Shown: positions 1-5,544 of the stretch, in pieces
How the letters are laid out: each line of letters begins with the position of its first letter
Numbering within the stretch: position 1 is the stretch's first letter
Source: Rhodobiaceae bacterium
GTDB taxonomy: Bacteria; Pseudomonadota; Alphaproteobacteria; Rhizobiales; NORP267
Direction: 5' to 3'
Length of the DNA: 36,616 bases
Assembly (NCBI GenBank): GCA_020441905.1
Contig: JAGRLG010000013.1
Coordinates: 1-36,616, forward strand
Program-made: the position numbers and the translations under genes
Notes under the pieces: generated by a model
The model's input: the letters and a program-made list of their open reading frames with translations, nothing else
Told to the model about the DNA's origin: nothing
The model's database searches: none

Positions 1-46
1 CTTGCCAAGGTTGGGGTCGTGAGTTCGAATCTCATCGCCCGCTCCA
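1..46 (+). tRNA. tRNA-Gly (anticodon GCC), 3' part only
   Basis: The window opens inside the anticodon arm. The loop reads TTGCCAA with anticodon GCC at 4-6. The variable region, the T-arm with GTTCGAATC, the acceptor strand and an encoded CCA at 44-46 follow. The 5' half lies before base 1. Anticodon GCC gives glycine, and the visible acceptor strand agrees with an alphaproteobacterial tRNA-Gly(GCC). Confidence 0.9.
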
Positions 47-74
47 GTTTTTCTCAACCAAATTCGAATTGCGG

Positions 75-98
75 ATCAACGGCTTAGAGGCCGTTGAT
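75..98 (+). terminator. hairpin downstream of tRNA-Gly, possible terminator
   Basis: ATCAACGGC at 75-83 and GCCGTTGAT at 90-98 form a perfect 9-bp stem around a 6-base loop, about 30 bases after the tRNA. A T-run (48-52) lies before the stem rather than after it, so this is not a classical intrinsic terminator. It may serve in tRNA 3' end formation. The rest of the spacer up to 305 shows only short C/T-rich direct repeats and no convincing gene. Confidence 0.35.
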
Positions 99-305
99 TG
101 CTATCCGAAATTGCAGGTTCCAGCTTCGGTTGGAGTCTGCGGTTCCCTGCGGGTTTCCCTTTGGGCTCCCTGCGGCTTGGAGGCTGGCCCCCGTGCCGGC
201 GGCGGCAAGGTCCGATCGGGCCGCCCGACAGCCAAATCGGATTTCTGCCCGCCGTTCCCACTGTTCAATTTTCCAGGGAGGCCAGCTTTCCAGAAGGATC
301 GGCGG

Positions 306-587
306 TCAGGTCGCCAAGTCTTTGCCGCAATGTGTGCAAAAAGCGCCCCCGGGCACGATTTGCGCGCCGCAATTGGTGCAAAACCGCGCCGGCGCCGGCG
401 ACCGGGACGAGCCGGCGATCACGTTCGCCGGTTTGGTCAGATCCTTTCCTATCGTCAGATCACGATCGGCATCGAGCACATCGTCCATCAGGAATTCTGC
501 CGGACGATCCTTTGCCGAGCCATAGGTGCCGGCCTTGGCGCCGGCCCTCAGAATGCCAAGTTTGGCCAGAATATCGAGCAGTCCCAT
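306..587 (-). CDS. small zinc-ribbon protein
   Basis: This is a 93-residue protein of unknown function. The C-terminal quarter has two CxxC pairs, CTNCG and CTHCG, about 13 residues apart. That is the zinc_ribbon_2 (DZR-like) fold, expected to bind one Zn ion through four cysteines. The N-terminal 65 residues are polar with no membrane segment, so the protein is probably cytosolic. The ATG start has a good Shine-Dalgarno sequence (GGGAG, about 7 bases upstream). The start lies 12 bases after the stop of the broken zinc-ribbon membrane gene at 600-968, so the two were probably co-transcribed. Proteins of this shape are common in alphaproteobacteria and their partners are not established. The zinc ribbon is certain; the cellular role is not. 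Confidence 0.75.
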   Translation of the reverse strand: MGLLDILAKLGILRAGAKAGTYGSAKDRPAEFLMDDVLDADRDLTIGKDLTKPANVIAGSSRSPAPARFCTNCGAQIVPGGAFCTHCGKDLAT

Positions 588-599
588 GTCAAATCTCCC

Positions 600-968
600 T
601 CAATGAACGACAGCGGCTCCGCAAGCGGTGCAGAATCTGGCCTCCGGCGGCGGCTTCCGCCGGGGAGGATAGCCGACCCGGCGGCGAAGGCCACGAACCC
701 CGCGGCAAAGGAGGGCCGGATGGGCGCGAACAGCAGCTGTGCCAGCGATGCCGCCAGGGCAATCGCAAGCGGGAGCAGCAGCGCGCCGGGCAGCACGGCC
801 CGGGACTTGCGGAAGGCAAGAACCATCATTGCCGCCGAGAGCAGCGGCAGAGCGGTTCCCAGCAGGGCAAGCACGCAAAAAATAGGTGTCGCCGGGATCC
901 TCGGTCAACAGGCTGGCCGCTGCGAGGAAAACCACCCCGGCGGCAGCGTCGCCCGCCAGGCGAAGCAA
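600..968 (-). pseudogene. membrane protein with C-terminal zinc ribbon, broken by two frameshifts
   Basis: No single frame encodes a sensible protein here, but the frames join into one. The first frame gives a hydrophobic segment (GVVFLAAASLLTEDPGDTYF). At the T6 run (A6 at 877-882 on the plus strand) meaning passes to the next frame, which holds two or three membrane helices (VLALLGTALPLL, LLLPLAIALAASLAQLLF, FAAGFVAFAAGSAIL). Near 650-665 it returns to the first frame, which ends FCTACG, half of a zinc ribbon, and then stops. Removing one T from the run and adding one base near 655 would restore one reading frame. The true start is unclear: TTG at 968, or ATG at 1039 if a third indel exists. 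Either the gene is dead or the assembly has two single-base errors. The intact zinc-ribbon gene follows 12 bases downstream. Confidence 0.55.
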
Positions 969-1162
969 TCTCTTCAGTTCGCCGTGAAACTGCTGGCGCC
1001 ACGACTGCTTCGTCCCCCCGCAAGGCAGCCAAATTGCATATTAGCCAAAGCCAACCATCGCGGCGCGGCATCTGTGGTTGCCGGGCGCGCGGATTGTTGC
1101 CACATTTGCCAACCGGCCTATCAATCGGTCCCTCGGGGTTTCTTGTCGATGATTTCAGTTGG

Positions 1163-1912
1163 ATGACCAGGGTTTCCCGTTACAAATCCTTGTCGCTGCC
1201 TCGCCGCTGGATCGGCGATCTGGCATATTTCGCGTCAAAGGTGCCGACGGTGGGCGGCGCGGTGGTGATCCGGGTCTCGGATGTCGCCGAAGCGCGCCGG
1301 CAGTGCCAGCCGCTGATCGGCTGGAACGCGATTCTGGTCAAAGCCATCGCGCTCACCGCCATGCGCCAGCCGGAACTGCGGCAAACCTATATGCCCTGGC
1401 CCTGGCCTCATCTCTATCAGCACCCCAGTTGCGTTGCCACGATCGTGGTCGAGCGCGAGTGGCGCGGCGCCCCGGGAACCTTTTTCGGCAAGATCAAGCA
1501 ACCGGAACTGAGGTCGTTGCGGGACATCGACTCGCGGCTGCGCGATCTGAAAAGGAAGGAGGTGGAAGAGGTTTTTCACTTCCGCCGCCTGTTGCGGCTG
1601 ACGCGCTATCCGCTATTCCTGCGCCGGCTGGTCTGGCGTCTCGCCTTCAGCTTCTCGGGCCGGTTGAAAATGCACCAGTTCGGTACATTCTCGGTCAATT
1701 CGATCGGCGGGCGCGATGTCTTTGTCAGCCAGTCGCTGGCGCTGGCGGCGCTGAGCTGGTTCTACGGGCCGCCAATGCCCGACGGCACCATGCACCTGCA
1801 GATATTTTTCGATCACCGGGTGATCGACGGGGCGGCTGTCAAGCGCATCGCGAACGAGCTGGCGGCAACGCTCAACAGCGAAATCATCGCCGAATTGCGC
1901 GCCGGAGGCTGA
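1163..1912 (+). CDS. 2-oxoacid dehydrogenase acyltransferase (E2-type catalytic domain only)
   Basis: This 249-residue protein resembles the C-terminal catalytic domain of dihydrolipoamide acyltransferases (the chloramphenicol acetyltransferase-like fold). The catalytic HxxxDG motif is present near the C-terminus (FDHRVIDGAAVKR), after a typical FSVNSIGG stretch. No lipoyl domain or peripheral-subunit-binding domain precedes it. The N-terminus, after the ATG at 1163, already shows domain-like sequence, and the frame upstream reads as low-quality sequence. Full E2 proteins are about 400-550 residues. Without a swinging lipoyl arm it is unlikely to be a normal dehydrogenase-complex core; it may acylate another acceptor. 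No E1 or E3 gene is nearby. The start is uncertain because no clear ribosome-binding site is visible. The stop codon lies inside a 19-bp inverted repeat (1897-1953). Confidence 0.82.
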   Translation: MTRVSRYKSLSLPRRWIGDLAYFASKVPTVGGAVVIRVSDVAEARRQCQPLIGWNAILVKAIALTAMRQPELRQTYMPWPWPHLYQHPSCVATIVVEREWRGAPGTFFGKIKQPELRSLRDIDSRLRDLKRKEVEEVFHFRRLLRLTRYPLFLRRLVWRLAFSFSGRLKMHQFGTFSVNSIGGRDVFVSQSLALAALSWFYGPPMPDGTMHLQIFFDHRVIDGAAVKRIANELAATLNSEIIAELRAGG

Positions 1913-1953
1913 CAGAGCGGTCCTGCGCATGGCCCTGTCAGCCTCCGGCGCGC
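1897..1953 (+). terminator. 19-bp perfect inverted repeat spanning the acyltransferase stop codon
   Basis: The arms are 1897-1915 and 1935-1953, a perfect G+C-rich 19-bp match around a 19-base loop. The left arm covers the last four codons and stop of the acyltransferase gene. No U-tract follows, so it could be a Rho-assisted or processing hairpin that protects the 3' end rather than a classical terminator. Confidence 0.5.
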
Positions 1954-2042
1954 CGCCCCCGCATTTCCTCGGCCTGGCGGATCATGCTAGGGTTGTTGGC
2001 AAGGCAGAGATTTTCAGCACAAACGATTCAAGAGACGCGGCT

Positions 2043-2279
2043 TTAAGCGGGATGCGGCTTCAAGGGCCATCCTCGGCGAAGCGGCGTGAAAGGCAAGACC
2101 GACATGACAAAAGCCAGGGCACTGACAAGGGCGAAGGCGCGCGCCGCCGCCAAAGCGGCAAATCCTGCCGCCAAGGAATCCAGGCCGGCGGCCAAGTTGC
2201 GTCCGGGGCAGGCCGACACCGGGTCGAACACCATGCGCAATACCAGCGGCAGCGCCAACATCAACACCAAGTCGGCGAT
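2043..2279 (-). CDS. small membrane protein, unknown function
   Basis: About 75-78 residues, two hydrophobic stretches (LVLMLALPLVLRMVF and a long AAGFAALAAARAFALVSALAF segment), with a basic C-terminal tail. Third codon positions are G/C-rich, as in neighbouring real genes. The start is unclear: TTG 2279, GTG 2276, TTG 2273 and ATG 2270 follow closely. Upstream in the same frame lies RERWAPRRIAD, which looks like the natural cytosolic start of a membrane protein. Before it a TAG stop cuts the frame from a GTG-led VDGEEGTVVVPV. The gene may therefore have lost its N-terminus to a nonsense mutation, or simply start at one of the internal codons. I recognise no family. Confidence 0.45.
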   Translation of the reverse strand: MADLVLMLALPLVLRMVFDPVSACPGRNLAAGLDSLAAGFAALAAARAFALVSALAFVMSVLPFTPLRRGWPLKPHPA

Positions 2280-2367
2280 GCGGCGCGGCGCCCAGCGTTC
2301 GCGCTAGACCGGCACCACGACCGTCCCTTCCTCGCCATCCACACAATGGCCAAACCGTCAGAAAAGG

Positions 2368-2406
2368 CCAAGCCGCCGGAAAACGGCAGGTTTTCCGGCG
2401 GCTTGG
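2368..2406 (-). terminator. intrinsic terminator of the porin-like gene
   Basis: The arms 2368-2384 and 2390-2406 form a perfect 17-bp stem with a 5-base loop. On the minus strand it is followed by CCTTTTCT. It lies about 25 bases after the stop of the porin-like gene, in the right orientation and place for its terminator. Confidence 0.85.
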
Positions 2407-2431
2407 GACGTGCAGACGAAATCGGCGCGGG

Positions 2432-3601
2432 CTAGCGCGGCACGGCGAATTCGAAGGCCCTGGCGATCCGCAGGCCGATGGTGGTGGACTCGATGCCGGC
2501 GACACGCTCGAACTTGACGCCGCCATCGATGGCGAAGCCGCCGAGGGGTCCGGATTCAAATTCATAGCCGCAAGAGCCGGCAACCAGACGGTCGTCGAGA
2601 TCGGCTCCGCCGGCGACATTGCGCGAGCGGAAAGTGGTTGAGGCCGCACAATTCCATGGGCCGCGGGTGATGCCGCCGCCAAGGGTGACATAGGTGATGT
2701 CGTCGAGGGTGGCCTCGGCGTCCTGAAGATGGGCGATTTCGGCAATCCAGGTCAGCGCGCTTTCGCCGCCAAGTTCATGGTCGCCATTGATGGCGGCAAC
2801 GAAACCGAGACTATCGGACGGGTCGCCAAGGCCGGCGGAGAGGCGGCGGGCGCCCAGATGCAGGCCGATGCCCGGAAGCGCCGGCAATTCGGCAACGTCC
2901 AGGGTGAGCGAAAAGGAGTCCAGGTCGCCGGAATTTGCGGGGCCGCCGGCCGCCAGCGTGGCGCGTCCGCGATTGGTGAAGGCCGATTCGCTCAAAACGG
3001 TGGTGTCGGCGAGGAAGATATTGGCGGTGATGATGGCCACCGGCTGGCCGTTGCCGCCAATGGTCAGCGCCCCGCCGCCGCCGATCATCTCGGCAAGTTC
3101 GTAGTCTTCGGCAAAATCGACGCCATAGACGCCGGGCGCGGCGTCCCAGGCGGTGCCGAAGGACGGATTGAACTTGCCGGCGAAAATGCGCACCCCTTCG
3201 CGTTCGTACTGGGCGAAGATTTCCTCGGCATAAAGGCCGATATCGCCAAAAAAACGATCCTGGCCCGGCAGCGGGTCGATGACCGGCTCGAGAACCAGGC
3301 CGCTCTGGATAGAGAGCACTTCGGTCAGGAACAGCCCCAGAGACGCCTCCACCGTCGGATAGGCCTCGCTGATGCGGGCGGCGGGATCGCCGGAGCGGAT
3401 CGTCGAATCGGCGCCCAATTCCACCGAGACTTCGCCCTCAAGGCGCGGATAGACCATCGGCGCGCCCGGGCCATCCTCCGGCGGGCCGGCAAAAGCGGGG
3501 CCGGCGAGGCCGAGGCCGAGAAAGGCCGCCGCCAGTGATTTTCCAATTGCTGGCGCCCGGCGCCGTCCCGGGCACCGGCGTGCCCATCCCTGATTGGTCA
3601 T
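2432..3601 (-). CDS. outer-membrane beta-barrel (porin-like) protein
   Basis: A 389-residue exported protein. The basic N-terminus and hydrophobic stretch ending LGLAGPAFA-GPP form a signal peptide cut near residue 38. The mature part has alternating hydrophobic/polar stretches rich in G, D, E and aromatic residues (e.g. ADSTIRSG, GVRIFAGKFNPSFGTAWD, GLHLGARRLSAGLGD), the pattern of amphipathic beta strands in alphaproteobacterial outer-membrane proteins. The FAGKFNPSFG segment resembles porin-family strands. It ends in FEFAVPR rather than the classical terminal Phe, which is slightly unusual. The ATG at 3601 has a strong Shine-Dalgarno sequence (AGGAG at 3609-3613). A perfect terminator follows. 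I cannot name the substrate; a diffusion porin or an uncharacterised barrel are both possible. Confidence 0.7.
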   Translation of the reverse strand: MTNQGWARRCPGRRRAPAIGKSLAAAFLGLGLAGPAFAGPPEDGPGAPMVYPRLEGEVSVELGADSTIRSGDPAARISEAYPTVEASLGLFLTEVLSIQSGLVLEPVIDPLPGQDRFFGDIGLYAEEIFAQYEREGVRIFAGKFNPSFGTAWDAAPGVYGVDFAEDYELAEMIGGGGALTIGGNGQPVAIITANIFLADTTVLSESAFTNRGRATLAAGGPANSGDLDSFSLTLDVAELPALPGIGLHLGARRLSAGLGDPSDSLGFVAAINGDHELGGESALTWIAEIAHLQDAEATLDDITYVTLGGGITRGPWNCAASTTFRSRNVAGGADLDDRLVAGSCGYEFESGPLGGFAIDGGVKFERVAGIESTTIGLRIARAFEFAVPR

Positions 3602-3802
3602 TTGAGTACTCCTGAAGTTCGTTAAGTCCGTTTCAGCTCAAGCGCGCTGTTCACGCCGCCCTGGTTCCCTCATGGCCGAAACGGCCCCCGGTCAAACCGC
3701 CTGTCATTTTCGTGGCGCGACGCTCCAACGGGCGCGCCTTGAAGTCAAATTCGTATTTCGAAACAATATTCCTGCCGCTTGCGGGCGTTTCCCTTGGGTT
3801 TA

Positions 3803-3846
3803 TTCGGCCAGGTTCGGGGCTGCGCGCCGCCCGGAACCTGGCCGAA
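3803..3846. repeat. 13-bp perfect inverted repeat (long hairpin)
   Basis: TTCGGCCAGGTTC at 3803-3815 is matched exactly by GAACCTGGCCGAA at 3834-3846. After one mismatch the stem continues for four more pairs. No T-run follows on either strand. It may end transcripts of the cysteine-rich gene or act in the leader of the porin mRNA. Confidence 0.55.
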
Positions 3847-3860
3847 CATAGGGGGTCTAA

Positions 3861-3899
3861 ATTAGTGCACCTAATGCAATGTTCTAAGCATTGGCAATG
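3861..3899. promoter_or_regulatory. AT-rich cluster of short inverted repeats, possible operator
   Basis: ATTAGTGCACCTAAT (3861-3875) is a near-palindrome. CAATG at 3877-3881, CATTG at 3889-3893 and CAATG at 3895-3899 make two overlapping dyads. The stretch is much richer in A+T than its surroundings. It could bind a regulator or carry the porin promoter. No clear -35/-10 pair stands out. Confidence 0.3.
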
Positions 3900-3943
3900 A
3901 ACACCATGCATGGATCAGGGCCGCCGGGAGATCCGCCGCGGTG

Positions 3944-4492
3944 TCAGGCGCCGTCATGCTGGCTGGTCAGCTGGCCGGCATGGGCGAGAATATGGTTGCC
4001 AAGCCGGATATTGGCGTTTTCCAGCGTATTGGCGAAATCCTTCGCCGTGCGCACGACCTCGCCAATCCTTTCGCAGCCGAGCAAGGCCGTGGCACAGCTT
4101 TCCAGAACCGGGCAGGCATGTTGCTGGCAGGCGGCGATGATGGAAACGCCAAGGCATTCGTCGCGGCAGAATTCGGCGCAACTGACGGGATAATATTCGA
4201 TCTTGCGGCAACTGCTGGTCGAGATCGCCCGCACCCAGCAGGCCAGGTCCGTCACCGTTCCCTTGGCCAGTTGGGGGCCGAGATCGCCGGCAAAGACGCG
4301 CCAGCCGGTTTCCCAGCAATCGATGTCGCCGGTATCGAAACCGGCGAGCCAGCAGCGAAAGCCAAGCCCGACGAGGCGCTCGGGTCCGGTAAAGCGTTCC
4401 CGGATCAGCCTGACCCTGCAGCCGCTCTTGTTGTCGCAGGCGCCGCAGCCCGTGCCGCCATGCAGGCCGGATGTGTCGGAAGTGCTGGCCAC
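3944..4492 (-). CDS. cysteine-rich protein, unknown function, behind a Fur-type site
   Basis: This 182-residue protein has 14 cysteines (about 8%). Near the N-terminus is CGAC-x5-C (16, 19, 25). The cysteines are densest in the C-terminal half at 95, 105, 109, 113, 122, 127, 133 and 140. Spacing C-x3-C-x3-C (105-113), then 5, 6 and 7 apart, would line one face of helices, as in metal-binding helical bundles such as DUF326/Csp copper-storage proteins, but I cannot assign it to that family. No signal peptide or membrane segment is visible, so it is probably cytosolic. Third codon positions are strongly G/C and cysteine codons are mostly TGC, which supports a real gene. The start is GTG at 4492; a TGA stop lies three codons upstream. 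The promoter region holds a Fur-type palindrome (4537-4551), so metal control is likely. Role inferred, not known. Confidence 0.72.
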   Translation of the reverse strand: MASTSDTSGLHGGTGCGACDNKSGCRVRLIRERFTGPERLVGLGFRCWLAGFDTGDIDCWETGWRVFAGDLGPQLAKGTVTDLACWVRAISTSSCRKIEYYPVSCAEFCRDECLGVSIIAACQQHACPVLESCATALLGCERIGEVVRTAKDFANTLENANIRLGNHILAHAGQLTSQHDGA

Positions 4493-4528
4493 GATTTGTC
4501 AAATGCCCCTGATGGCCCGCAGGCCCAT

Positions 4529-4558
4529 TTAGTATTTGCGAATAATTCGCATTACTAA
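4529..4558 (-). promoter_or_regulatory. Fur-type operator inside the candidate promoter of the cysteine-rich gene
   Basis: TGCGAATAATTCGCA at 4537-4551 is a perfect 7-1-7 palindrome. The half-site matches the classical Fur half-site TGATAAT at five of seven bases, and palindromes of this form act as Fur boxes in several proteobacteria. On the minus strand it lies between TTAGTA (possible -35, 4553-4558) and TACTAA (possible -10, 4529-4534), which are 18 bases apart. Its centre is about 50 bases upstream of the GTG at 4492. Binding there would block RNA polymerase. Mur or another Fur-family regulator is also possible. Confidence 0.6.
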
Positions 4559-4760
4559 TCGCAACAAGCATCATTCTGTCAATGGCGAAATCGCCGACTG
4601 GACGGGGCCGGGGTGCGGCAAAACGTCTTTGGCGGCGCCCAGCAAAGCTGGCGCCGATGTCGCGGGTGGAGAAGCTTGGCGGTTTCGCGCCGCGGGTCTG
4701 ACCGCGCCGCTTGCTCTTATAGGAATGCCCGCCCCTGGCGGGGCCGGCGGCAAGCCCGGC

Positions 4761-5360
4761 CTAGAGCTTTTCGCCCTTCAGCCAGGCGGCGCCCCGGGCA
4801 TAGAGCTTTGCGACACCCTCGCCCTTGAGGCCCGGCATGTCAGGCTTGACCTTGTAGCCGATGCGGGTCTGCAGATAGGCGAGGTGCCGGTAGCCTTCGG
4901 GAAATTGCGCCAGCAGCTCGGGGTCGAGCCTCAGTTCGGCCATCGGGTCAATGGCATCGATGCGGTCTTTCTCATAGATCGGCTGGCGCAACACCATACC
5001 CCAGCGCCCGTCGCGTTTTTCGAGGAAATCGTAAAAGCGCCCGGTGCAGACCACGTCGCAGGCCACGCCCTCGACAATGGCGCGCTGGGAAATCGTCATC
5101 TTGGTCTGGGAAACGGCGCGCGGTCCGGCGATGTCGGCGCTGTGTCCGCCGAGGAAATGGAGGATATTGACGCCCTTGTCCCAGCCTTCCCTGGAGACGC
5201 GGATGAACTCGTCGCGCGAGCCCTGGAACCAGGTCGCCATCATGACGCCGTCTTCGTGCCAGACGGTGCGGAAGCGTTCCCAGTCGCCGGCATCGCGCCA
5301 TACCACCCAGTTCTCGACCAGTTCGCGGATTTCCCGCCTGTCGGCAACAATATCGCCCAT
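4761..5360 (-). CDS. SnoaL/NTF2-like domain protein
   Basis: A 199-residue protein whose first ~140 residues match the SnoaL-like/NTF2-like cone fold. The start region reads REIRELVENWVVWRDAGDWERF, then TVWHEDGVMMATWFQGSRDEF, the usual first helix and strand with a WHEDG turn. Family members include polyketide cyclases, dehydratases, steroid isomerases and non-catalytic binding proteins, so the reaction cannot be told. About 50 residues after the core (PELLAQFPEGYRHLAYLQ onward) form an extra tail. The ATG at 5360 has an AGGA-type Shine-Dalgarno sequence. The frame stays open far upstream, but that part is low-quality sequence overlapping the molybdoenzyme gene. The divergent molybdoenzyme gene 184 bases away suggests a shared catabolic role, which is only an inference. 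Confidence 0.75.
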   Translation of the reverse strand: MGDIVADRREIRELVENWVVWRDAGDWERFRTVWHEDGVMMATWFQGSRDEFIRVSREGWDKGVNILHFLGGHSADIAGPRAVSQTKMTISQRAIVEGVACDVVCTGRFYDFLEKRDGRWGMVLRQPIYEKDRIDAIDPMAELRLDPELLAQFPEGYRHLAYLQTRIGYKVKPDMPGLKGEGVAKLYARGAAWLKGEKL

Positions 5361-5544
5361 CAGATCCTGCCCTTTTATGATCCCGGTCCCGTCATGCCAG
5401 CAATTTCGATTGCCGCCGCGCCGCCGCACGGTAGCCGGAAAAAGTCCCCTTTGCCACCACCTCCCGGCGATGCCGCTTGGAGCGGGGCGCGAATACCGCC
5501 ACAATGAAATCAAATGCGCTCGGGGACAAGAAAAGGGCTGACCA

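Larger units (their letters stand above)
3602..3943. other. intergenic region with hairpin and AT-rich inverted repeats
   Basis: This 342-base gap separates the cysteine-rich gene (ending 3944) from the porin-like gene (starting 3601). It holds the long hairpin at 3803-3846 and an AT-rich cluster of short inverted repeats at 3861-3899, described separately. I see no convincing gene: the short ORFs on both strands lack codon bias and recognisable domains. The AT-rich part is a likely site for the porin promoter, which would leave a leader of roughly 250 bases. Confidence 0.5.

Noticed and set aside
1..46. Integration (att) site at the tRNA-Gly 3' end
   Set aside because: Such tRNA ends often host islands, but there is no integrase, no second copy of the tRNA end and no island-like content in the window.
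1929..2435. A 168-codon plus-strand open frame over the small membrane protein
   Set aside because: It begins inside the inverted repeat and its product is low-complexity, rich in R, Q and G; the minus strand gives membrane helices with better codon use.
3651..3911. An 86-codon minus-strand open frame upstream of the porin-like gene
   Set aside because: No ribosome-binding site, no G/C third-position bias, no domain; it crosses the hairpin and the AT-rich dyads.
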